This document shows positions 42,531 to 53,210 of a stretch of DNA of 64,000 nucleotides, piece after piece. Each line of letters opens with the position of its first letter. Positions within the stretch are counted from its first letter, which is position 1. The position numbers and the translations under genes are program-made. The DNA is from Myotis daubentonii (lineage: Eukaryota > Chordata > Mammalia > Chiroptera > Vespertilionidae): positions 68,531,754 through 68,595,753 of the forward strand of contig NC_081847.1 in the NCBI RefSeq assembly GCF_963259705.1, in the 5' to 3' direction. The notes beneath the pieces are model-generated. The model was given only the letters and a program-made list of their open reading frames with translations, was not told the DNA's origin and ran no database searches.

Positions 42531-42800
42531 TGATGACAAAGGTTATGATGATGGTGATGGTGATGCTCACGACAAAGGTGGTGGTGATGGTGTTGGTAGT
42601 GGGGCTGGTAATGATGACTATGATGGTGATGTTGATGGTGGTGGTGTAGTGGGGGTGGTGAAGGTGATGGTGACGCTGTTGATAGTGGGGATGATGATGA
42701 TGAAAATGATGGTGATGTTGATGATAGTGGTGGTGGTGATGCTGATGACAAAGGTGATGCTATTGATGGTGGGGATTGTGATGATGAATATGATGGGTGA
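42531..42800. repeat. (GATGGT)n-type simple repeat tract, ~270 bp
   Basis: Imperfect repeats of GATGGT, GATGAT, GGTGGT and GGTGATGCTGAT run for about 270 bp, beginning about 60 bp after the Helitron. The trinucleotide phase creates a Ser/His-rich frame on the minus strand that is not a gene. Confidence 0.92.
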
Positions 42801-44481
42801 TATTTAATCGTGGTGGTGGCAGTTCCCCACACTTCGGGAAACATTGACTGAAGATAGGAGATATTAGCTGTGGATGGTTTACTAATACAAAATATTCTTT
42901 TCATATTTTAATTCCGTAGTGCATCAGCTTACAATTTTAACCTTATTAAAGTATTCATAGGTAATCACTTAAGAACCTAATTTGAAGACCTTAACCAGTC
43001 AGAAACACCTGAACCCAGATGGGTCCTGCCAACCCAACATCGAGGTCATGTTACCGGGTCAGGTGCTCCTTGAATGGTGCTTCAGAAGTGGTTGTCATGG
43101 ACGTTGCTAGGAGAAGCATTGTCTCAGCCCAAAGAGAACCATTAGGGATTCCTGACTTGGGTCCACTGTGGAGCTTTTTGGGAAAGAAGTCCATGCCTAA
43201 ACATACACCATGTAGGTGAATCTCCTTCTTAAAAAATGAGCCCTTCTTTATTTACTCTGAGTAGGAACAACTCCAAAGAAGCCCATCGCACCCATCACAT
43301 CATGAGTAGACATCAGCTTTCACAAAAGTATCTCAGGATGGGCTCACCAGGTGGAAGCTTGCTCTTGCCATCTGTGAGAGGGACCACAGGACCCCTTTCA
43401 TCTAAAGCAGGCCAGCCAAGTTCACAAGCCACCTCCACAAGCCAGGCCAGTATCCAGTGACCTGCTTCTATGCGGATGACCAGGAGGAAGACATAAATGA
43501 AGTGTTTCCTCACCTGGGAGCCGCTGCATCCCAACTTCCCTTTATTTTTCCTCCAAAATAAATAAATAACTCATGCAATACTTTCACCTATCATCTCAGG
43601 CAAGAATGAAACAGGTACAGAAACGAATATACTAATCAGGATCCACCAGCAGGCCTGCCACCTTCTTTCATTAGAGACTATAATTTGGGTGCTGTGATTT
43701 TCAAAGCCAGTGTTGCCATCTAATTTAGAAGCATTTCATTTGGCATCACATGGATCCCTAAAATAACATTGCTGGGAATGGATCATTTGATAAAATATTC
43801 CTAAACAGTTTCAAGATACATAACGAGGTGGGATAGATTTTTTTTTTTTTAAACAACAAACTTGGCAGAATTTTCCTCCAGTTTCCAACTTTCCAAATGT
43901 GATTTCTTTATTCCAAGATGCTTTTAAGGTTGCAAAACTGAGTTTACTGCTTACCTTCCCCCATGCAGAATTGTCTCTGTCACATTTTGCAGTTCATTTA
44001 AAACCTGAGATTGATGACCCCTTTAGTGCTGAGTCACAAGAATAGAAATGGCCAAATTTTCAATTATAGGTGGGGGAAAATGGGGTGTCTGGAACTAGTA
44101 TGCAGGCGACATTCAGCATATTCCTTACACCCGTAGAAATGATACATGCTGATGACCAAGACTCGCGGGTGCTCCCCAAGAATGATCATTCTCTTATAGT
44201 TTTTTTCCTGGCAATAAGGAAAGGGAGTGAGGGATTTTTTAAATTAAATATTTTTGTCTCTCCAGGTAGACCAAATGTGCTATGAATTCAATGTCTGGTT
44301 CTTAGGATCTTAGCACCATCCATTATTCCTTGAACCCGAGAACAAGAAGTCCTCAGTAAATTCTTGTTGACAGCTTGATTAATGACTCTAAGAATCAGGA
44401 AATGACAGGTCTTGGTGTGGACTGGGATCACTGAAAAAAAAGAAAAGAAAAGAAAAGCCTCAATTTCATGAAGAACAACTA
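42801..44481. other. Unassigned non-coding DNA
   Basis: No gene and no named repeat. The part 43840-44050 is repeat-free and A/T-rich with 'AAATGTGATTTCTTTATTCC' and 'GCTGAGTCA' (AP-1-like) and may be conserved. An (AAAAG)n run lies at 44432-44458. A 21-bp segment at 43707-43727 resembles 49767-49787. Confidence 0.4.
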
Positions 44482-44862
44482 TTATGGGCTGGATTGTGTT
44501 CCCCCAAAATTCATGTTGACATCCTAATCTTCATTTCCTCAGAATATGATTATAATTGGAGTCAGAGACTCTAAAGAGGTAATTAAGGTTAGATGAGGTT
44601 ATTCGGGTGGGCCCTAATCAATACGATTGGTGTGTCCCTCTAAGAGATTAAGACATGCCCAGAGGAAAAACCATGTGAAGACACAGAGAGAAGACAGCCA
44701 TCCACAAGCCAAGGAGAGAAGCCTCTGGTGAAACAGTTCTGCTGACGCCTTGACCTTGGACTTCCAGCCTCCAGAACTATGAGGAAATACTTTTCTGTAG
44801 CTTAAGCCACCCAGACCACGGAACTTCGTTGTGGCAGCCCTAGCAAACTAACGCAGTCGCTA
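44482..44862 (+). repeat. Solo LTR, MLT1-like (MaLR)
   Basis: It has 'TTATGGGCTGGATTGTGTTC', 'CCCCAAAATTCATGTTGACA', 'TCCTAATC', 'GAGGTAATTAAGGTTAGATG', 'AGGTTATTCGGGTGGGCCCT', 'CATGTGAAGACACAGAGAGA', 'GCCTTGACCTTGGACTTCCA', 'GCCTCCAGAACTATGAGG' and 'GCAAACTAACGCA' at the end, in order. No internal viral sequence. This is one of the clearest LTRs in the window. Confidence 0.88.
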
Positions 44863-46729
44863 CGTTGCCTTAAACTGAGGCTCTGTTCTCTGAAAGCTGA
44901 CATCATATACATGCAGGCAGCCCTTGAGTGAATTATGAGAGGGTTTTACATCAAAGTCAAGGATGAGAGACCTTGGAACTTGAACTTAATTGTGCAATTT
45001 GTACCTGGTCAGATAGAGCTTCTGTAAAATGCATTGTCCCCAAAGAGTTCCAAATGATTTATAATTTCTAAGAGTAAGAAAAGTAAGCAACCTTTTTATA
45101 CTAATATTTAAAAAAAAACCCTCCTCCAACTCCCACCACAAAAAAAGCATTTATATCATATTATATCATATCTTGAAAACTAAGTCATCTGGGCAGAAAT
45201 GCTAAGCCCCAGTTCTTCTGTGGGCCAGCGTATCGATTAAGCAGTGTACCCACAGGATGCAAATACTATCAGCTTCCTCCCTGAGTTGTATACACCTGGC
45301 AACAAGAGTGTGTGAGTTAACAAAAAAAATGAATAAATGAAACAAAATATTAGAAGAACCATGTTTCATTTGTGCTGAGCATGGTGCCAGCTCACTGTTC
45401 CCACATCACTGCTTTGCTCACTTCCCTGCTCATGAACCTCCATCTCACCTTAAATCACCCCCCTCTGAGAGCCCAGCTGCTTTCTCAGACTCCCCAAAGC
45501 GTGCCCCATGTCCCTGCTGGCACCCTCTCCCGTGAGGGTCCCACAGCCTGGGCGCGTGGAGGGGAAGGGACGCTCTCCTCTGCACTCCTGGCCGCTGGAT
45601 GGGGCACAGCGGAGGGAGAAATGCAGGAGGGGCGCTCAGGGGCAGACACAGCCCATGTCACATCGGCTCCTGTAGAAATTAGAGGTGATTTAACGAGCTG
45701 GGGTGTCCAGGCCAATGTCACAGTCTGGGGGTGTTTCTCCCATGTTAACCCTCCAGGAGGGGGCTTCTGTCGTCCTGAAGCAGGTCATGAGGGGCAGCCC
45801 CCTCAGAGAGGACAGTGCCGGCGCCTCTCCCTCTCCTCGGCCTTGATTGGATTATTGGGAGATGATTGTCTGTGCAGCCGAGAGGAGCAGGGAGAGGCCC
45901 CCAAGTCAGCCGAGCCCACGGCCTGTTCAAAGGACTATCAGGCACTTAAGTCTCAGAGGCAATGGGTATTGATTTCTCCTCCAGCCGACCTGGGACTCGG
46001 AGCCCTCCCTCCAGTGGGGATGAACGCGAGCCGCCTGCAGTGCACGGTGTGGCTGGTCTGTGGATCTGCCTGGCCTCAAGTAGGGACTCCTGGGTCAGCT
46101 TCTAGAGCTCAGCCCCCACTCACCATCCCCTCTGCGTGGGGTCTGCTCAGGCCCTCTCCTTTCTATTGCTTAGTCTCCCCATTGGCCAAATGGGTAGATT
46201 GACATCCATCCCCTGGATTATCTCAGAGATCAGTGGATGGAAATGTGCGATCCCAGCAGTGGGATCCACGGTGGAGGATGGTGGTGAAGATGCAAAGTGT
46301 GGAGCCCACAGCCCCAGCTGCAATCTGTAGGGCCACGTGGTAAGATTGCTTTTATTCATTCTAAAATTAAGCTCATTTATCATAGTAAATTGCTGAAGGA
46401 ACAGCTGTTGTTTCTGCCTTCCCAGCTTCCAGCCACCATTTTTCCCCCACATTGTTTCAAGTTTTCCTTGGAGAACCTCTCTCCGCATTCCTAAACCTTA
46501 TGGCAATTCCCAGAGCTGACCCATTCGTAGAAGGCAAGTGGCGCAGGTCTGGCCCATCAAGGACGCCATTTTCCTATCATAGCGATTGGCTTGGGGTGGA
46601 ATGTGACCAGCCTAGTCCAATGACCACCCGGCCTGGTCAATGACCATCCGCCTTCAGAACAATGAAAAGAAGACCCTCTTCTGGTAGGGCTGTGAGGCTG
46701 GTAGAAGATAACACTGCAGTTCCACCTAC
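44863..46729. other. Unassigned non-coding DNA
   Basis: No gene is supported. A 276-codon frame at 45372-46202 (+) is open, but its first part (about 45390-45480) looks like an L2 fragment. The rest is GC-rich and of biased composition, overlaps frames on the other strand, and shows no domain or splice logic. I treat it as chance. Confidence 0.45.
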
Positions 46730-46783
46730 TATTGATGCATAAACAAATTACTCCAAATTGTAAGAGTTTAAAATAACCATTTT

Positions 46784-46998
46784 TTAATATATATTTTATT
46801 GATTTTTTACAGAAAGGAAGGGAGAGAGATAGAGAGTTAGAAACATCGATGAGAGAGAAGCATCGATCAGCTGCCTCCTGCACACCCCTTACTGGGGATG
46901 TGCCCGCAACCAAGGTACATGCCCTTGACCAGAATCAAACCTGGGATCCTTTAGTCCGCAGGCCGACGCTCTGTCCACTGAGCCAAACCGGTTAGGGC
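46784..46998 (-). mobile_element. VES SINE
   Basis: Plus-strand order: 'TATATTTTATTGATTTTTTA', 'GAAAGGAAGGGAGAGAGATA', 'ACATCGATGAGAGAGAAGCA', 'TCGATCAGCTGCCTCCTGC', 'CAGAATCAAACCTGGGATCC' and 'GAGCCAAACCGGTTAGGGC'. The perfect 15-bp target duplication TAAAATAACCATTTT lies at 46769-46783 and 46999-47013. It sits inside an ancient LTR. Confidence 0.95.
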
Positions 46999-47261
46999 TA
47001 AAATAACCATTTTATTATCTCATGGGTTCTGTGGGTCAGGAATTCAGACTGAACAGAGCAGGACCATTTATTCCTACACTCCAAGGTCTGCTACCTCTGC
47101 TAGGAAGAATCAACAGCTTGGATGTTGTAATAGCCAGGGCTGGAATCATCCAGAAGTACCTTCCTTCCATCTGGTGCTGGCTGTTGCCTATCAGCTGAGA
47201 GCGCAGCTGAGGCTGCTGTCCTTGGCACCTACATGTGGCCTCTTCTATAGCCGGGCTTCCT

Positions 47262-47343
47262 GACAGCATGGCGGCCACCGGACAGCATGGCGGCCACTGG
47301 ACAGCATGGTAGCCACCATCAGCATGGCGGCCACCGGACAGCA
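47262..47343. repeat. ~19-bp tandem array with ATGGCGGC cores
   Basis: Four units of GACAGCATGGCGGCCACCG type are arranged head to tail. Units 1, 2 and 4 keep ATGGCGGC; unit 3 reads ATGGTAGC. The core resembles the YY1 binding core (AAGATGGCGGC). Binding is an inference. Confidence 0.9.
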
Positions 47344-47480
47344 GGAAATCTTACCAGCTCAGGGCTCCAAAGGCAAGTGTCCCTAAGAACAAAGCACAAG
47401 CCATATGGCCTTTTCTGACCTGGTCTCTGCATCATTCTCACCTCTGCCTATTGATTTCTAGTCAGTCACAAGCCTCCTGA

Positions 47481-49050
47481 TTCAAGGAGAGAGGACGGAG
47501 AGCCGCCTGTCCATGGGAGGAATGTCAAGGCCCCACTGCAGCTGAGCAGAGAGGTGGGGATATTGTTGTGGCCATCTTCGGAAGATAAACATGGCCACGA
47601 CCGGTACTTGCAGAAGGAAAGCACCTTCCTGCTGATGAAGCCAGCACAGCAGAAAGTAGAACCATGAGACGAAGAGAGACATCTGAGTCTAATAACACCG
47701 TGCCAGCACCTGGGTCTGAAGTCATTACTCTTGGGCCTTTAAATTACACGGACCAACAAATTCCCCGCTTGCCTTAAGAGCTAGATTCCAATCGCTTGCA
47801 ATGAAAACAGCTTTTCAAACTCCAGCTCGGCTCTCCCTTGCACTTGAACTTGAGGACGGTTTTAAAGCATGGCTGACACCCGGTGCAGAATACGACAGGG
47901 ACAAACATTTGTCCCTGCCGAGTGATTTCGCTGGTACAGAGGTTAGACGGCCAGAAAGGGAGTTTCCCCGGGTTGGGTATGACCGTGGGTCCCACTTTCA
48001 AGGAACTCTTCCGTGGTTTTGTCACCTGGGTAAAATGATTTGCCGGCAGGGTTCTGAGTCCCCTCACTCCCTGCCCGGAAGGTGATATAGATGTGTTTGC
48101 ACTCCCAACAGGGGAGGTAACCCCTTGCAAGGAAGCCTCAGCTGCAGGAATTAAGCAGTCCCAAGCTCGCTGTCCTAGGACCAGCGTCCGGAGCACCGGA
48201 GGAGCACGTGCCTGCAGCTCTCGCCGCCCTAAACCTCCCTCCTTAGGAAAGGAGCGATTCCGCCAGCATTTCCGCCTTGCCGGTCTCAGGGCCAGAAGCT
48301 GCTTCTCCCCCTGGGATCTGGATGAGGCCTGTGCCACTGGGGAGGGAGATGACTGAGCACGTTCACTCGCAGAGTCTCTCAGCCTGACCACTCCAGGTGC
48401 AATCGCATGTTTTAGAATGCTTTCTTGAAATCTTCTGATTGTTGTCTTAATAGCACTCATGTCCACATAATCCTTCAAAGAGGTTGCTGTTGCCAAGGTA
48501 TCCTTTTGGGAGAATGTGCCCAGGGTCAAAGAAGTTCCCAGCTTCCCTTCTCCCCAGCCTCCCAGGTAGATGGGACGCATCCCTGGGGGTATCTGGTTAA
48601 ATACCCAAAGATCGCACCACGGTGAATTCCAAAGAGTTGCCTAGAGGCAGAGTTGTGTGGAAGTCAAGAGGACAACCGTCTTATCCTCTGACGGCTAAAG
48701 ACAGTTTTCCTCCTGGTCCCACACACATTTGCAGCTAATGGACAGAGTTGACAGTTGTCAGAAAATGGGCGGCCCCTTTGGGATGGGAACTCGGCACTTG
48801 CCAAGCTCGGCCGGCACCATCCGTCAAGGCGAGTCTGTCTCTGGGGACATCACCGCCAAGTTAGCTCCTCAGCTTGCTGCTCTTCAGCTATCTCCCTGAG
48901 ACAAATATTTTTAAATTGAGTCTGAGATAGAGAAGCTGGCTGGTGCCTTCAGCTTACGTATCTGTGAGGGCCTCGCCCAGAGAGTAATGGCTGACTTTGC
49001 AATCAGCCAGGAACGAAAGGAAATGCTGGGAACCTAATGCATTGGCCTGT
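47481..49050. other. Unassigned GC-richer DNA
   Basis: About 1.5 kb without a gene or a nameable repeat. A 268-codon minus-strand frame (47774-48580) is the longest here, and an opposite-strand frame covers most of the same bases. It has no recognisable domain and no support beyond length, so I leave it uncalled. CpGs are kept through about 47770-48360, which may reflect conservation or a weak CpG-rich region. Confidence 0.4.
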
Positions 49051-49090
49051 GACAGTGACAGCGACAGCGACAGCGACAGCGACAGTGACA
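49051..49090. repeat. (GACAGC)n hexanucleotide repeat
   Basis: About six to seven units of GACAG(C/T), with GACAGT at both ends and GACAGC in the middle. Confidence 0.95.
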
Positions 49091-49954
49091 TCGGTGAAGG
49101 CAAATAAAAGTGGGACGTCCAGGAGCAGCTGTGGCCTAGCATGAGACGTTAATATTTAACCATGATATACGGATTTGGTGAACTTTGAAATACAAAAAAA
49201 AAAAAAAAATGACTGCAGAATTCCATTCCAGAACTTGCCATCATTCCTAGTGAATGTAAATTTCCATAAGAATTTTTTAATTGGCCACCAGCATTATGGT
49301 TTCACAGCTTCCATATTATAAATTTCACAGATTGCCAAAGCTGCATGTATCAAAACTGAAAACACCTGAGCTTAAAGGAACGCGTCTTCATTTGCCTCAT
49401 TTGCACAAAACCGGAAGAAGTGTGTCATACCCTCCAGTGCTTAGAAAAGCATTCAATTGCAGTTGTCAACATACAGTAATCAGCGCACTTTTATAGTCAC
49501 GTTATAATACTCACTTACAGGGACACTCCGTTGAAACCTATTGATTGGTCAACCCTTTAACCATTTGACAAGTATTTTTTGAACAACCACTCTGTGCAAA
49601 ACACCGAGAGGTGTGATAACGTGTACAAAGGAATGTGCTACGAGGCAAATGAAGACGAGTTCCTTTCATGCACTGAGGATTCTGCTAGACTCTGAGACTC
49701 AGGGCCGAGCAAAACGCAGATCAGGTCACTGCAGGGGTGACTGAGTGAAGCAGTGCGCCCGCCAAGTCAGTGCTGCCATCTAATTTAGTCAAGGTTTGTG
49801 CTGCCTAGGAGATGAGTTAGCGCTGGACACAGGCAACGGTGGGAAACGCCTTCATTTCCTGCAGGTTACTGGCGGGCGGAGAACGCTGCTGCTCAAGGAC
49901 ACTGAGGGCCGCGCTGCCTGTGAGAACCGTGGCGATGGGCCCTGCCCTGGTGTC
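49091..49954. other. Unassigned non-coding DNA
   Basis: No gene. An A run lies at 49194-49209. At 49550-49640, 'CATTTGACAAGTATTTTTTG' and 'CCACTCTGTGCAAAACACCG' faintly resemble an L2 3' end in reverse orientation. Confidence 0.4.
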
Positions 49955-50090
49955 AGACCCGCTCACTCCGAATGTGCGCAGGCCATTGACACGCTCTGTG
50001 CCTCAGTTTCCCCATCTCTGATGACCGAGCACTCGTGCCTCATTCGTGTGAATGAGACAGTGCGTGTAAACAGCTGTTAAGAGCTGTGTG
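49955..50090 (+). repeat. MIR SINE, partial
   Basis: It has 'TTGACACGCTCTGTGCCTCA', 'GTTTCCCCATCTCTGATGAC' and 'GTGTAAACAGCTGTTAAGAG', the MIR core and 3' order. Confidence 0.65.
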
Positions 50091-50562
50091 TGGAGCTCAG
50101 AGGGTGGGGCAGGTGGAGGCTGTCAGTGCTGCAGGGTCTCGGGGGTGTGGGTTTGCCCTGGACCCGTTGGTAACTGTCGGGCGCTGCAGCCAGCGAGCTG
50201 TCCTGAGTAGATAAGGACCGTCCTCGTCAGGGACGTGGCATTGCCTGCAGACGTGGTACCGAGCTGTGAGCCTCCTGGTCTGGCAGCGGCTTCAAAGCCA
50301 ACAGCCCAAACGTGTGGCTGCAGTGCCTGTCCTCCCTGTGCCCTCGCCGCACAGTGTGTGGCGACTCCAGATGCAGAGTCGGGCCAAGGGGTGGCCCTTC
50401 TGGCTGTCACCGTCTGTGTGTGAAGGCGACAAACAGATACGAAAAGTGAAAGAAATGTTAAAACACAAGTGAACGCTGTGGCAGGAAATCCTAGTGAGTC
50501 AGGCTCAGAAAAGGCAGAGCTCTCAAGCAAGGACAGTCCACCTGCCCCTAAAAAGGAGACAC
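50091..50562. other. Unassigned non-coding DNA
   Basis: No gene or named repeat; frames are open on both strands at the same place and have no domain. Confidence 0.4.
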
Positions 50563-50710
50563 GGGGCAATGTCTCCAGACATTTTTGGTTGTCACAACTG
50601 GAGGAGATGCTGCTGGGTAGAGACCAGGGATGCTGCTAAAATCCTGCACTGCACAGGAGAGCCCCGGCAGCAGATTGTCCAGCTCAAAATGCCAGTGTTG
50701 CTGGGGTGAG
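50563..50710 (+). mobile_element. MER5A hAT-Charlie fragment
   Basis: It reads 'GGGGCAATGTCTCCAGACAT', 'TTTTGGTTGTCACAACTGGA', 'GCTGCTGGGTAGAGACCAGG', 'GATGCTGCTAAAATCCTGCA', 'CTGCACAGGAGAGCCCC' and 'AGCTCAAAATGCCAGTGTTG', in MER5A order. MER5A is an ancient non-autonomous Charlie element shared by placental mammals. The left terminus is missing. Confidence 0.88.
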
Positions 50711-51044
50711 AAGGCCTGAGGTGAGGGAGCAGGGATGACTGAGGAGAGCGGTTTGAACTGGGTCTGGAAAGAGATGAAAGTCAAGGGAGCAGACAGGAGA
50801 GGGGAGCCTTCCAGGTGGGGGGAGAGCAACAAAGATCACCACGGTCTCTCCCACCTGGGCGCCTGTGCACCGGCTGCTCCCTCTCTTGGTGGGCCCTTCC
50901 CAGGGCCCTCCGAGCGGCCCTCCTTGACCATTTATGTGGCTGCGTCCATCAGCTCTGTTGTCCTTTCCATCCATCATCACCTCCCTACGCATCATGTAGT
51001 GGATGGTTCAATGGCTGCTGCTTGTCCTCAGACCACAAAATAAT
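50711..51044. other. Unassigned non-coding DNA
   Basis: No gene or named repeat. Confidence 0.4.
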
Positions 51045-51052
51045 CTCCAGGA

Positions 51053-51287
51053 CAGCGATGGCGAACCTTTTGAGCTCGGCGTGTCAGCATTTTGAAAAGC
51101 CCTAACTTAACTCTGGTGCCGTGTCACATATAGAAATTTTTTGATATTTGCAATCATAGTAAAACAAAGACTTATATTTTTGATATTTATTTTATATATT
51201 TAAATGCCATTTAACAAAGAAAAACCAACCAAAAAAATGAGTTCGCGTGTCACCTCTGACACACGTGCGGTAGGTTCGCCATCACTG
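51053..51287. mobile_element. OC1-like non-autonomous hAT, 235 bp
   Basis: The inverted ends are 'CAGCGATGGCGAACCTTTTG' on the left and 'TAGGTTCGCCATCACTG' on the right. The target duplication is CTCCAGGA (51045-51052) and CTCTAGGA (51288-51295), 7 of 8. 'GTGTCACCTCTGACACACG' and 'GAGTTCGCGTGTCACC' lie next to the right end. OC1 (OposCharlie1) is a hAT family reported as horizontally transferred among mammals. I identify it from its ends by memory. Confidence 0.8.
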
Positions 51288-51295
51288 CTCTAGGA

Positions 51296-52139
51296 GAACA
51301 GTGACTTATTTTGTCCCCAGAGCCGGGCCGGGACTAGTGCTCTGCAATTACCTGTTTGTGAATGACTCGGAAGCAGAGCCCCTTCCCTCCAAACTCACAG
51401 GTCCATCTTCCTACGTTGATATTGAATGGCTGCATACACCGCCCACGTTCTCCATTGGTTCTGAGGTAGTAAAGCCTCGGAGCTCAGCTGGGCAAAAAGG
51501 AAACTGGAAGGTGACGTCACCTCATGTGAAGTTCCCTCTCAGGAGAGAGGGGACCTGAGTCACCTCAGACGCCTGGGGTTCAGGGTCCACGCAGTGCCCT
51601 GCAGGGCCTGCTCTCATTCATGTATTCCTCTCTTTCCAGCTCTCGGCAAACCCACAGCGCTCTCCTGGCTTGCATTTTAATACGTTTAACTTAAAGAAAC
51701 ATTAAAAACAAATAAAGTGCACTTAGGAGAATGCCTTCGGGAGTTGGCAGGCCTCTGGCTGAAGTGAATGGGCTGCTGTTGGGGTCTTTGTGCTGATGGG
51801 TTATTTATCCCAGCCCTGATTGTATCCCTGGTGCCACCAAGACAGAAGGGGGACAGGGTCCCTGCCCGGGGGCTTCCCAGGGAGGAAGGGAGCATCTTTG
51901 GGGCTGAAACAAGGTCCCAGCTGAAAAGACAGTGATATGTCATGGCTAAAGGCTTCTCTATACCTTTTGTTATATTTTTAATGATGCCCATTTATTTTCT
52001 AATTTAAAAAGCAATAAAAAGTTTATAAAATACTCCTGGGCCTAGAGAAAAAATCAAATTGAAATCCAGTGCATTACTGCACATATAAAAAGTCTACCTG
52101 ATATAAAACTAGGATTTCGCTAACAAATGTGCCCTTCAG
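51296..52139. other. Unassigned non-coding DNA
   Basis: No gene. The stretch 51960-52080 is A/T-rich with no family that I can name. Confidence 0.4.
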
Positions 52140-52370
52140 ATCCTGCCTCGGTTTTGACCTCACACTGTATCGTATGCATTTCTCTGAAGAGTCCTCAGAA
52201 ACATCACTGTCAACAGCTGTGAAATATTCCATCCTGTGGTGGTACGAGGAGTCGTCGACTGCTGGACGGAGGGTGTTGTCTCTCTTTTCTCTCTATTTGT
52301 TGTTGCTGCTGCTGCTGTTGTGCTTGTTCTTAGCATAAACAGCACTGCGGTGAACACCCTTAGGGACCTT
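52140..52370 (-). repeat. Possible ancient L1 3'-end fragment
   Basis: 'GTGAAATATTCCATCCTGTG', a (TTG/CTG) rich patch at about 52298-52325 and 'AACAGCACTGCGGTGAACAC' follow the reverse-complement order of an L1 tail (the 'TATTCCATTGTATGG...AATGCTGCTATGAACA' pattern). It is very diverged. Confidence 0.4.
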
Positions 52371-53084
52371 CAGTCACTCCAGTGATCCCTGAGGTTCCCA
52401 GGGGGAAGAAGGAAAACCTGAGCCTGAGTTGGGAGTAAATCCTAAGTGTTCCCAGGGTTCTGTCTGCAGAGGTGGAGGTGAGCAGGAGGACGTGTGTGGA
52501 ACCCAAGAACCATCCAGGTGCCACCCCTGTGCACCCAGGCGCCCCTGGAGAGGGCTCCCACCCCTGCCCAGTGTCATCACCCAGCACCCCCTTCTCAAGG
52601 GCAGGGCGGGGCATCTGCTGGATCTGCACTTTCAGCTCTAGGAACCCCTGCGTCACTGGAAACACTAGATGGTTTGCTGTAATTTCATTTTTTTAAATGT
52701 TTTCTTCTCTTATGTTTTCGCTCAATATAAAAAGTGTCTGCTCTGGAGCAGGTGCACGGGGCTCTGAGCTCCATCCGAGAACAGAAGCTCTGGTTGCTCT
52801 GTCTCCGTGGAGAGTGGATGGAGGAGACGCGGGCTCTCAGGGCTGCTGGGAGGGGATCCTGCCTCACAGGGACCTGTCTCTTGCCCCCTCTCTCTTAGCA
52901 GACAGGAGGATGGTGGGAAATTGATGGACAGCTCCTGTTTGAAACTGGCATGTCCATTGGGCTCTTTGCTCTAAGAAATCAGCTCAGAAATTCTTAAGCT
53001 CATTTTGATTTAATATAAAGGCTCCAGCTTCCAGCCTGATAGCTAATACTGAATTGTCCCTTTTATAGCGTTATCCCTGAATGA
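52371..53084. other. Unassigned non-coding DNA
   Basis: No gene or named repeat. Confidence 0.4.
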
Positions 53085-53210
53085 TTTTCACCAGTGGCTT
53101 TCCTCTTGGCAGGAGCTGTGTGACCTCAAACTAGTTACATAAGCTCTCTGAGCTTCACTTCCTACTCTTGTCCAGTGGGAATGATGAATGACAGGGATGT
53201 CCTATGGAGC
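53085..53210 (+). repeat. MIR SINE, partial
   Basis: It has 'GGAGCTGTGTGACCTCAAAC', 'TAGTTACATAAGCTCTCTGA', 'GCTTCACTTCCTACTCTTGT' and 'CCAGTGGGAATGATGAATGA', the MIR core in sense. Confidence 0.75.

Larger units (their letters stand above)
46730..47480 (-). repeat. Ancient LTR (MaLR-like), interrupted by a VES SINE
   Basis: The left part 'CATAAACAAATTACTCCAAA', 'TTGTAAGAGTTTAAAATAAC' continues after the SINE with 'CTCATGGGTTCTGTGGGTCA', 'GGAATTCAGACTGAACAGAG', 'GCTGGAATCATCC', 'GGCACCTACATGTGGCCTCT' and 'CTGGTCTCTGCATCATTCTC'. This is the usual reverse-complement order of an ancient mammalian LTR (poly(A) part first). I cannot fix the subfamily. A tandem array is contained at 47262-47343. 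Confidence 0.5.

Noticed and set aside
42506..42904. 132-codon Ser/His-rich open frame on the minus strand
   Set aside because: It is the translation of the GATGGT-type simple repeat.
45372..46202. 276-codon open frame on the plus strand
   Set aside because: Its start lies in an L2-like fragment, composition is biased (Ser, Pro, Gly, Ala), opposite-strand frames cover the same bases, and I see no domain or splice signal pattern.
47774..48580. 268-codon open frame on the minus strand
   Set aside because: No recognisable domain, and a plus-strand frame overlaps it. Length alone in GC-richer DNA is weak support. Kept only as a low-interest finding.
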